Position numbers and translations under genes: made by a program
In this document: positions 7,232 through 13,748 of the stretch, one piece after another
Layout: each line of letters starts with the position of its first letter
Numbering within the stretch: the first letter of the stretch is position 1
Notes under the pieces: model-generated
The model's database searches: none
What the model saw: the letters and a program-made list of their open reading frames with translations, nothing else
Told to the model about the DNA's origin: nothing
NCBI GenBank assembly: GCA_036555125.1
Contig: DATBLY010000151.1
Coordinates: 1-38,717 of the forward strand
Direction of reading: 5' to 3'
Source of the DNA: DATBLY01 sp036555125
GTDB taxonomy: Bacteria > Actinomycetota > UBA4738 > HRBIN12
DNA: 38,717 nt

Positions 7232-7606
7232 GTGGGCACCGTCGTCGGGGTGGCGGTCGCCGGAGCGCTCGGAGCGCTCGCTCGATACGGGCTCGGGGGA
7301 CTGATCTCGACACGGTTCCCGACGGCGTTCCCGTGGGACACGCTGGTGATCAACGTGACCGGCTCGTTCGTGCTGGGGTTCCTCTTCGTGCTGCTGACCG
7401 AGCGCCTGAACGCCCCGCCGTCTCTCCGCACCGCCATCACGATCGGCTTCCTGGGCGCCTACACGACCTTCTCCACGTTCTCCCTCGAGACCGTCCGGCT
7501 GCTGGAGGACGGGTCGTACGCGCTCGCGGGCCTGAACGTCGGGACGAGCGTCGTCTTCGGGCTGGGCGCCGCATGGATCGGCATCGCGACCGCGAGGGCC
7601 ATCTGA
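7232..7606 (+). CDS. crcB: Fluoride channel/exporter CrcB (Fluc)
   Basis: Dual-topology membrane protein that lets toxic F- leave the cell. The 124 residues have four TM helices and the family motifs GALGALARYGLGG near the N-terminus, INVTGSFVLGF in TM2 and GFLGAYTTFSTFS in TM3 (the TTFSTF phenylalanine-box/Na+ site). The GTG start at 7232 has GGAGG 8-12 nt upstream. A fluoride riboswitch precedes it and a DUF190 gene follows 1 nt after the stop. Only one crcB copy is seen, so a homodimer is expected, since the neighbouring gene is not a second Fluc subunit. Confidence 0.96.
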   Translation: MGTVVGVAVAGALGALARYGLGGLISTRFPTAFPWDTLVINVTGSFVLGFLFVLLTERLNAPPSLRTAITIGFLGAYTTFSTFSLETVRLLEDGSYALAGLNVGTSVVFGLGAAWIGIATARAI

Positions 7607-7607
7607 G

Positions 7608-7955
7608 ATGAGGTGGGAGGGCGACGGCACGCTGCTGCGCATCTTCATCGGCGAGTCGGATCGGTGGCAGGGGCGGCCGCTCTACGAGGCGATCGTGGAG
7701 CGCGTCCGCGAGCACGGGCTCGCCGGTGCCACCGTGATCCGTGGCATCGAGGGCTTCGGAGCCACGTCGCGGGTCCACACGACCCGGATCCTGCGGTTGT
7801 CGACCGACCTGCCTGTCGTGATCGAGATCGTCGACGCGAAGGAGCGGATCGACGAGATCCTCCCGGCGCTCGATGAGATGGTCGGCGACGGGCTGATCAC
7901 GCTCGAGAAGGTCCGCGTGATCACCTATCGCGGGCGTCAACCGGACGAGGGCTGA
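7608..7955 (+). CDS. DUF190 family protein (PII-like fold), crcB partner
   Basis: Cytoplasmic protein of 115 residues with the DUF190 signature: LRIFIGESDRWQGRPLYEAI at the N-terminus, then ATVIRGIEGFG, and LPVVIEIVDAKERIDEILPAL in the second half. The fold is PII/GlnB-like. Members are very often encoded next to crcB and are presumed to be cytosolic regulators of fluoride export, but no biochemical role is established. The ATG is 1 nt after the crcB stop, so the two are one operon under the fluoride riboswitch. A strong inverted repeat overlaps its 3' end. Confidence 0.93.
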   Translation: MRWEGDGTLLRIFIGESDRWQGRPLYEAIVERVREHGLAGATVIRGIEGFGATSRVHTTRILRLSTDLPVVIEIVDAKERIDEILPALDEMVGDGLITLEKVRVITYRGRQPDEG

Positions 7956-7968
7956 CCGGGTTGACGCC
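7933..7968. terminator. Inverted repeat terminator between DUF190 and nhaA
   Basis: GGCGTCAACCGG (7933-7944) pairs with CCGGGTTGACGCC (7956-7968) with one bulged base across an 11-nt loop that contains the DUF190 stop. There is no U-tract on either strand. Its position between convergent genes suits a bidirectional transcription stop. Confidence 0.6.
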
Positions 7969-7973
7969 GAACC

Positions 7974-9347
7974 TCACCCGTTCCGTGGGCTCGGCGAGAC
8001 CCTGAGGATCACGTAACCCACTGCGGCCGCGATCGTCGACGCCACCAGGATCGCGACCTTCGCCACCGCGAGCTGGTCGCCGCCGCGGAAGGCGAGGCCA
8101 GCGATGAACAAGGCGACCGTGAACCCGATCCCGGCCGTGGCGCCCATCCCGGCGAGGTCGCCCCACCCGACGTCCGGAGTGAGCACCCCGAGCCGCGAGC
8201 GGACCGCGACGAGGGAGCCGGCGAGGACCCCGATCAGCTTCCCGATCACGAGCCCGAGGAGGATCCCGAGCCCGAGCCGCGTCGTGACGACGTCGGCGAG
8301 GGCCGCCCAGGACAGCTCCACGCCGGCGTTCGCCAGGGCGAAGATCGGCAGGATCACGAAGCTCGACCACGGCAGCAACACGTGCTCCACCCGGGCGAGC
8401 GGTGAGACGGCCTCCTTCGAGAGCCACGACATCCTCATCCACAGGTACGCGTCCTCGTCGGGCGGTTCTGGCTCGTCGCTCGTCTCGTCGGATATGCGCC
8501 GCGCTTCGACGCTCACGGCCGCCGGCCGCTGGAACGGGACCGCGGGCGTGAGCAGGCCGAGGACGACGCCGGCGATCGTCGGATGGATGCCGGCGCGCAG
8601 GGTCGCGTACCACAGGCCCGCGCCGAGGAGCAGGTACGGCAGTGCTGCGCGCACGTGGATCCGCTGGAGGCCGACGATCGCGAGGACGATCCCCGCCGCG
8701 AACAGGAAGGGCGCGATCGCCACGCCGGAGGAGTAGAAGAGCGCGATCACCACGATCGCGCCGATGTCGTCGACGATCGCGAGGGTCAGCAGCAGCGGCT
8801 TGAGCGACGACGACGCGTACGCGGCGGCGACCGTCAGCGCCCCGAGCGCGAAGGCGATGTCGGTCGCCATCGGGATCCCCCACCCGCGCTCCGTCGCGGT
8901 GCCCGCGTTCAGGGCGAGGAAGATCAGGGCCGGGACCGTCATGCCGCCCACCGCCGCGACCACCGGGACGGCGGCGGCTCGCCAAGCGCGGAGCTCTCCC
9001 GTCGTGAGCTCCCGCTTGATCTCGAGCCCGACGACCAGGAAGAAGATCGTCATCAGGCCGTCGTCGATCCAGTGCAGGAGGTCCTTCGAGAGCGACCAGC
9101 TCCCGACGTGGATCGAGATCTCGGTCGCCCACAGCCGCTGGTAGGCATCGCTCCACGGCGAGTTCGCCCAGACCAGTGCGGCGAGCACCGCGACGAGGAG
9201 CAGCGCCGCGCTGGCCGACGAGGTCTGCAGGAACTCTTGCAGGGGGCGCACGACCCGGCGGGAGACCGCGGTGTCGCGACGGCTGAACGGGGAACGGAGG
9301 GATGTCTCGCCCGAGGTGCGGCGGTCGTCTCGATGATGCTCGGCCAT
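7974..9347 (-). CDS. nhaA: Na+/H+ antiporter NhaA
   Basis: Electrogenic exchanger that expels Na+ in return for protons. The 457 residues have about 12 TM helices. Key residues are D163 in ATDIAFALG and the ion-binding pair D193-D194 in AIVDDIGAIVV; the FFLVVGLEIKREL motif of TM3-4 is also present. It has a roughly 30-residue charged N-terminal extension and a hydrophilic insertion (SDETSDEPEPPDEDAY) in the middle loop. The ATG at 9347 has GAGGAG about 8 nt upstream. A perfect 6-bp hairpin (CGAGCG-AA-CGCTCG, 9362-9375) lies just before that site, and a TAGGAT -10-like element is at 9417-9422 on the minus strand. It is convergent with crcB-DUF190. Confidence 0.96.
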   Translation of the reverse strand: MAEHHRDDRRTSGETSLRSPFSRRDTAVSRRVVRPLQEFLQTSSASAALLLVAVLAALVWANSPWSDAYQRLWATEISIHVGSWSLSKDLLHWIDDGLMTIFFLVVGLEIKRELTTGELRAWRAAAVPVVAAVGGMTVPALIFLALNAGTATERGWGIPMATDIAFALGALTVAAAYASSSLKPLLLTLAIVDDIGAIVVIALFYSSGVAIAPFLFAAGIVLAIVGLQRIHVRAALPYLLLGAGLWYATLRAGIHPTIAGVVLGLLTPAVPFQRPAAVSVEARRISDETSDEPEPPDEDAYLWMRMSWLSKEAVSPLARVEHVLLPWSSFVILPIFALANAGVELSWAALADVVTTRLGLGILLGLVIGKLIGVLAGSLVAVRSRLGVLTPDVGWGDLAGMGATAGIGFTVALFIAGLAFRGGDQLAVAKVAILVASTIAAAVGYVILRVSPSPRNG

Positions 9348-9458
9348 GGTCGTCTCCTCACCGAGCGAACGCTCGAGCCGACCAGGCTTCCCGGCACACC
9401 GTTTCGGAGCTGCGCCATCCTACCGAACGGTCTTCATGACTTCCGAACACCAGGATGG

Positions 9459-9487
9459 TTGTGGGCCCCAACCGCCGCCCGTACCCT
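9459..9487 (+). promoter_or_regulatory. Sigma70-type promoter of the membrane protein/LCP operon
   Basis: TTGTGG (-35, 9459-9464), a 17-nt spacer, then TACCCT (-10, 9482-9487). Transcription would start near 9494, only a few nt before the proposed TTG start codon at 9498. Confidence 0.5.
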
Positions 9488-9497
9488 GAACGGCGAT

Positions 9498-10202
9498 TTG
9501 TCCGAAGGCCGTCACGCCAGCCGCCCCTCTCGCAAGCCCGCCCTGATCGTCGGCGGGCTCGTCGCCGTCCTCGTGATCGGCGTCGTCGTGGTGATCCTCG
9601 CGGGTGGGGGCGACGGCGCCGCCGGGATCATCCCGGGGATCGGCGGGGACGACGGACCCGTGACGCCCGAGTTCGCGTTCGAGACCACGAAGGTCCTGGC
9701 CGTCCCGACCCGCCTGGACGTCACGCCCGAGGAGCTGAAGCCGCAGGCGGAGCCCGCCGCCCAGGAGATCGAAACCCTGATGGACACGCTCTACCTGGAG
9801 GCCTTCTTCGACGTCGACAACTGGCAGGAGGGCACCTACGACGAGGTCTGGCCGTTGTTCGAGGACGCGGCCGCGGCCGAGGCCGAGGCCGACGCCGCCA
9901 CGCTGACGGCGGGCACGGGCGCCGGCGACGCCTTCGACGAGATCGAGCCCGGGCTCGCGCAGCTGAAGACGAAGGTGCTGCTCAACCACAAGGATGCCCC
10001 CGTCTCCGTGGTCGCGGTGGTGATCTTCCGCGCGACCGGCCGGGGCAAGGACGGGGCACCGGACGTCCTGATGCAGAGCAACGGGCAGTTCACGTTCCGC
10101 CAGGTCGACGGCGAGTGGAGGATCGTGGCGTTCCACGTGCAACGCGACGACGAGGAGCAGACCCCGAGCGCCTCGGCGACCCCGTCGACGGAGCCGTCGT
10201 GA
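9498..10202 (+). CDS. Membrane-anchored protein of unknown function, partner of an LCP protein
   Basis: 234 residues: a basic N-terminus (SRPSRKP), one TM helix (about 15-36, IVGGLVAVLVIGVVVVILAG), a glycine-rich linker, an extracytoplasmic domain of about 160 residues rich in acidic residues and alanine, and a Ser/Thr/Pro tail. The segment ending GQFTFRQVDGEWRIVAFHV looks like the closing strand of an NTF2/SnoaL-like fold. No enzymatic motif was recognised. The start is uncertain: TTG 9498 is the first usable codon after a leaderless-type promoter, and no Shine-Dalgarno sequence is visible. The stop overlaps the GTG of the LCP gene (GTGA), so the two are coupled and probably work together at the cell envelope. 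Confidence 0.75.
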   Translation: MSEGRHASRPSRKPALIVGGLVAVLVIGVVVVILAGGGDGAAGIIPGIGGDDGPVTPEFAFETTKVLAVPTRLDVTPEELKPQAEPAAQEIETLMDTLYLEAFFDVDNWQEGTYDEVWPLFEDAAAAEAEADAATLTAGTGAGDAFDEIEPGLAQLKTKVLLNHKDAPVSVVAVVIFRATGRGKDGAPDVLMQSNGQFTFRQVDGEWRIVAFHVQRDDEEQTPSASATPSTEPS

Positions 10203-11152
10203 GCCGGCGCCTGCGGTTCCTCGCGGCCGGCCTCGTGGCCTGGACCGTCGCCAGCGCGGTGGCCGCGGCGTCGCTGATCGGGCTCGCCGGGCCCGCGTCG
10301 GCCCAGACGGGCATCCTGATCGGCAAGGCGCACGCCGGGTTCGCGCCGTCGCTCGCCGGTGACCCGATCGTGATCCTGATGGTCGGCAGCGGCGCCCGCG
10401 AGGGCGAGGACGTGATGCACTCCCTCGCCGACTCGATCCACGTGGTCTCGATCGCCCCCGACACCCACAAGGCGTCGATCGTGGGGATCCCGCGCGACTC
10501 GTGGGTGCCGATCCCCGGCGTCGGCACCGCGAAGATCAATTCCTCGCTCGTGGACGGCGGGCCCGACCTGCTGGTCCAGACCGTGGAGTCGTTGTCAGGG
10601 CTCACGATCGACTACTGGGCCATCACGACGTTCTGGGGGATCACGGCCCTCGTCGACGAGCTCGGCGGCCTGACGATCGACATCCCGTTCTCGATGGACG
10701 ACTACAACTCCGGCGCGAGCTTCGAACCCGGGACGCATACGCTCAACGGCAAGCAGACGCTCGCGTTCTCGCGGGACCGCCACAGCTTCTCGCAGGGCGA
10801 CTTCGCCCGGTCGGAGAACGGCGGACGCATCCTGCTCGCCTTCCTGGAGCAGTTCCGCAAGGCGTTCCAGAAGGATCAGTCGGAGCTGTTCCCTTGGCTC
10901 GCGGCGGGTATGAAGCACGTGGACGCGTCGATGCCGCTCGACGAGGCGATGGACCTGGCGTTCACGGCCTCGCACGTCAACCCGAACGGGGTCGCGAACG
11001 CGGTGCTCCCCGGCACGAGCGGGATGGAGGGCGACATCTCGGTCGTCTACCTCTCCTCGTCGTCGATGGCCGCGATCTTCGCCGACATCGCGCCGGACGC
11101 CGTGCTGTCGAAGGCGAACATGCCGCCGAGCCCCACCGCGAACGAGACGTGA
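10199..11152 (+). CDS. LytR-CpsA-Psr (LCP) family protein
   Basis: LCP enzymes transfer undecaprenyl-linked polymers (teichoic acid, arabinogalactan, capsule) to the cell wall outside the membrane. The 317 residues begin with a signal peptide (about 1-35, ending PASAQ). The LCP core includes VVSIAPDTHKASIVGIPRDSW (R99, D100), AKINSSL, the GGLTIDIPF segment, and TLNGKQTLAFSRDRH with R192/R194 and R204 that bind the lipid pyrophosphate in the family. VLMVGSG replaces the usual LLLGSD, so one N-terminal acidic residue of the metal site may be missing. The GTG start is coupled to the upstream gene. The protein is short, with only the catalytic domain. Confidence 0.85.
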   Translation: MSRRLRFLAAGLVAWTVASAVAAASLIGLAGPASAQTGILIGKAHAGFAPSLAGDPIVILMVGSGAREGEDVMHSLADSIHVVSIAPDTHKASIVGIPRDSWVPIPGVGTAKINSSLVDGGPDLLVQTVESLSGLTIDYWAITTFWGITALVDELGGLTIDIPFSMDDYNSGASFEPGTHTLNGKQTLAFSRDRHSFSQGDFARSENGGRILLAFLEQFRKAFQKDQSELFPWLAAGMKHVDASMPLDEAMDLAFTASHVNPNGVANAVLPGTSGMEGDISVVYLSSSSMAAIFADIAPDAVLSKANMPPSPTANET

Positions 11153-11161
11153 CCCGTTCGG

Positions 11162-12199
11162 CTACAGCCGCGTGACGACATAGGCGACGTACCCGACGTA
11201 GAACACGCCCTGGAGCAGGAGCAGCCGGGCCGTGAGGCGCCCGCGCAGCCGCACGGTCAGCCAGAGCACGGAGCCCGCGGCGAGCGCGATCAACGCCGCG
11301 ACGAGCGCCGGTCCCTCCAGGCGCCACGGCGTCAGCAGCAGCCCGATCGTGACCGGGAACGACGACTGGAACACCATCGCGCCGGTCATGTTCCCGAGCG
11401 CCAGGGTGTCCTTGCGGCGGCGGACCCAGATCACGGAGTTGAACTTCTCCGGCAGCTCCGTCGCCAGGGGGGCCACCAGCAGCGAGAACGCGAGGGGCGA
11501 CACGCCGAGCCGGTCGCCGATCACCCCGACCGCGCCGATGAACAGGCGGGCGCCCCCGACGATCAGCGCGAGCGCGAGCGCCGACTGGACGAACGGCGCC
11601 GCGGTCGACCGGTCGACCGCCCACGCCGGGACCGAACGGCGGATCCGCGCGAGCCACCCCCAGACGATCAGCGGCTTGATCTCGCTCGTGGCCTCCCGCT
11701 CGAGCTCGGCCTCGCCCGGGTTCTGGAAATGCCGCCGGACGTAGTAGCCGTAGCCGACGACCAGGACGATGGCCAGGAGGTAGTGGACGGCCTTCACGTG
11801 GATCAGGCCGGCGACCGCCGCGAGCGAGTACAGCACCAGGAAGGTGCCCAGGTCCTGGCGGAGCACCCCGTGGTCGAACTCGAGCTCCGTCGGCCGGCGC
11901 CCGCCACGGGCCGACACGAGCACGGCGACGGCGATCACCACCATCGCGAGCGTGGTCAGCATGAACGGGGCGCCGAGGATCGCGCCGGTCCCGATCTCCT
12001 CGCCCGCCTCGTGTCCGGACAGGATCGCGACGAGCGGGAGCAGCGTCTCGGGCAGCGCCGTCCCGACGGCGGCCAGGACCGAGCCGACCGCGCCCTCGGA
12101 CAGGCCGAACCCCTCGCCGATCCACTCCACGCCGTTCGTGAAGAGCTCGGCGCCGGACAGGATCACGCCGAACGACAGCACCAGCCCGGCCCACTCCAT
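11162..12199 (-). CDS. CaCA superfamily Na+(H+)/cation exchanger, YrbG type
   Basis: Inner-membrane exchanger of 345 residues with about 10 TM helices and two inverted alpha-repeats: VGTALPETLLPLVAIL (first) and LVAPLATELPEKFNSV (second). The PE motifs supply the cation-coordinating glutamates of CaCA proteins. A hydrophilic loop (FQNPGEAELEREATSE) separates the two halves. The ion is most likely Ca2+, but related exchangers handle other divalent cations. The ATG at 12199 has no good ribosome-binding site. It is divergent from another CaCA gene controlled by a Mn2+ riboswitch, so a Mn2+ or Ca2+ role for both is plausible. Confidence 0.88.
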   Translation of the reverse strand: MEWAGLVLSFGVILSGAELFTNGVEWIGEGFGLSEGAVGSVLAAVGTALPETLLPLVAILSGHEAGEEIGTGAILGAPFMLTTLAMVVIAVAVLVSARGGRRPTELEFDHGVLRQDLGTFLVLYSLAAVAGLIHVKAVHYLLAIVLVVGYGYYVRRHFQNPGEAELEREATSEIKPLIVWGWLARIRRSVPAWAVDRSTAAPFVQSALALALIVGGARLFIGAVGVIGDRLGVSPLAFSLLVAPLATELPEKFNSVIWVRRRKDTLALGNMTGAMVFQSSFPVTIGLLLTPWRLEGPALVAALIALAAGSVLWLTVRLRGRLTARLLLLQGVFYVGYVAYVVTRL

Positions 12200-12251
12200 C
12201 GCTCGCGCATCTTCCCAGGGATGGGTCGGCGGACCGCCGCGGTCCCTCTGC

Positions 12252-12257
12252 TACGCT
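12252..12257 (+). promoter_or_regulatory. Candidate -10 ahead of the manganese riboswitch
   Basis: TACGCT, placing transcription start near 12264, about 3 nt before the aptamer P1 stem. No clear -35. Confidence 0.4.
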
Positions 12258-12266
12258 CGACGGCAC

Positions 12267-12363
12267 CCGGAGGGGAGTAGTCCGTCAGGGGATCCGCCGT
12301 CACCACGGTCGCGTCGCGCGACCCGGCGCCCCCCCGCAGCACCGGCGGGGACGAGACTTCCGG
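12267..12363 (+). promoter_or_regulatory. Manganese riboswitch (yybP-ykoY leader)
   Basis: The yybP-ykoY aptamer is recognisable from its two metal-binding loop elements. GGGGAGTAG (12272-12280) follows the 5' P1 strand CCGGA (12267-12271), and GACGAGACTTCC (12350-12361) runs into the 3' P1 strand TCCGG (12359-12363). The GTCA segments typical of the joining region are present in between. The internal stem is long and GC-rich (12281-12349). It is followed by a membrane cation exchanger, a common target class of this RNA. Mn2+ binding is expected to raise expression of the gene at 12396. Confidence 0.85.
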
Positions 12364-12390
12364 CCACGATCCTCGAGGAGGAGGCTGGCC
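12362..12390 (+). promoter_or_regulatory. Probable expression platform: hairpin sequestering the ribosome-binding site
   Basis: GGCCA (12362-12366) can pair with TGGCC (12386-12390), with TCCTC (12370-12374) pairing to GAGGA of the Shine-Dalgarno run GAGGAGGAGG (12375-12384). The first arm shares bases 12362-12363 with the 3' strand of aptamer P1. Aptamer closure would therefore weaken this hairpin and free the ribosome-binding site, a translational ON switch. Confidence 0.55.
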
Positions 12391-12395
12391 CGCCG

Positions 12396-13739
12396 GTGAC
12401 GACGCTCCGCGACGACCTGCTCGACGTCCACCCTTCCCGGCAGCGCATCTCGCTCGCGCTCGCCGTCGGGGCGACGGTCCCCGCGCTCGCCGTGCGGATG
12501 TTCGACCCGACGCTCCCCCACGCGGTCGCGGCGTTGGTCTTCGGCCTGGCCATCGTCGGATCCGCGTTCATCCTGTCGTGGGCCGCCGAGGCCGCGCAGC
12601 TCGACATCTCGGCCGGCCTGGCGATCGCGGTGCTGGCGCTGATCGCCGTCCTGCCCGAGTACGCGGTGGACTTCGTCTTCGCCTGGCAGGGCGGGAACTC
12701 GTTCGAGCAGTACGGGGCCTCGTGCCCGCCGATCGGCGGGGGGACCGAGTCGCCGTGCTCGCTGGCCCTGGCCAACATGACCGGCGCCAACCGGCTGCTG
12801 ATCGGCGTCGGGTGGACGATGGTCGTGTTCATCGCCTGGTACCGGATCCGGCGGCGCTCGGGGCGCGGCGCGGCGCGCGCGTGGGAGGGCGTCAAGCTCG
12901 ACCGCGAGCACTCGATCGAGCTCGCCTACCTCGCGATCGCGACGGTGTACTCCCTGACGCTCCCGCTGAAGCACTCGATCACGCCGTTCGACGCCTTCGT
13001 CCTGATCACGATCTTCGCGCTGTACACGATCCGGGTGTCGCGCGCGCCGGCCGAGGAGCCACACCTGGTCGGGCCGGCGCGATACCTGGGGACGTTCTCC
13101 CGCCGGGCTCGCCGCACGGCGATCGTCGTGATGTTCGCGTTCGCCGCCGGCGTGATCCTGGTGTGCGCCGAGGCGTTCGCGCACGCGCTCGTCGAGACCG
13201 GTGCGGAGCTCGGGATCAGCGAGTTCTTCCTGGTGCAGTGGCTCGCGCCGCTCGCGTCCGAGGCACCGGAGCTCCTCGTCGCCGGCCTGTACGCGTGGCG
13301 CCTGAACACGAACGCGGGCCTCGGCACCCTGGTCTCGTCGAAGGTGAACCAGTGGACGCTCCTGGTGGGGACGCTGCCGATCGTGTTCTCGATCGCGGCC
13401 GGCGGCCTCCACGGGTTGCCGATCGAGGCCGTGCAACGCGAGGAGCTGTTCCTGACCGCGGCGCAGTCGTTCTTCGCGGTCGCGATCCTGGCGAACCTGT
13501 CGATGTCGCTCCGGGAGGCCTGGTTCCTGTTCGGCCTGTTCTGGGCGCAGTTCGTGCTGGGGGCCCTCGTGCCCGAGTCGCTCCACGGGATCGAGCGGAT
13601 CGCCGTCGGCGTCGTCTACCTCGTCCTCGGGCTGTGGATCCTGCTGGGCGATCGGTCCAGGATCCCGCGCCTGTTCCGCGACGGCCTCCGCGCCCCTTTC
13701 GCGGAGCTGAAGACCGAGCCGGTCGGCGACCGCGACTAG
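12396..13739 (+). CDS. CaCA-type cation exchanger under Mn2+ riboswitch control
   Basis: Membrane protein of 447 residues with about 11-12 TM segments and two CaCA alpha-repeats: ALIAVLPEYAVDFVF (P87-E88) followed by NMTGANRLLIG, and WLAPLASEAPELLVAG (P291-E292) followed by VSSKVNQWTLLVG. Between the first repeat's two parts there is a loop with two cysteines (C110 and C121) flanking PPIGGGTESP, possibly disulphide-bonded outside the membrane. The start is the GTG at 12396, about 11 nt after GAGGAGG. The upstream riboswitch makes manganese export or Mn2+/H+ exchange the best guess, though the family is annotated as Na+/Ca2+ exchangers. The TAG stop forms part of the -10 element of the next gene. 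Confidence 0.87.
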   Translation: MTTLRDDLLDVHPSRQRISLALAVGATVPALAVRMFDPTLPHAVAALVFGLAIVGSAFILSWAAEAAQLDISAGLAIAVLALIAVLPEYAVDFVFAWQGGNSFEQYGASCPPIGGGTESPCSLALANMTGANRLLIGVGWTMVVFIAWYRIRRRSGRGAARAWEGVKLDREHSIELAYLAIATVYSLTLPLKHSITPFDAFVLITIFALYTIRVSRAPAEEPHLVGPARYLGTFSRRARRTAIVVMFAFAAGVILVCAEAFAHALVETGAELGISEFFLVQWLAPLASEAPELLVAGLYAWRLNTNAGLGTLVSSKVNQWTLLVGTLPIVFSIAAGGLHGLPIEAVQREELFLTAAQSFFAVAILANLSMSLREAWFLFGLFWAQFVLGALVPESLHGIERIAVGVVYLVLGLWILLGDRSRIPRLFRDGLRAPFAELKTEPVGDRD

Positions 13740-13748
13740 CATCGCCGG
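13737..13748 (+). promoter_or_regulatory. Candidate leaderless promoter of the helicase gene
   Basis: TAGCAT at 13737-13742 (its TAG is the stop of the upstream exchanger), 6 nt, then the GTG at 13749. No ribosome-binding site. Confidence 0.55.

Noticed and set aside
7029..7313. N-terminal extension of the pyrophosphatase
   Set aside because: Would read through the fluoride riboswitch and is Arg/Pro-rich; the ATG at 7028 has a strong ribosome-binding site and gives a normal-length enzyme.
7232..7955. Two-subunit (crcB1-crcB2) fluoride channel
   Set aside because: The second gene is DUF190, a soluble PII-like protein, not a second Fluc subunit.
9348..9420. Sodium-sensing riboswitch in the nhaA leader
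   Set aside because: Only a short perfect hairpin is visible; no larger conserved RNA core.
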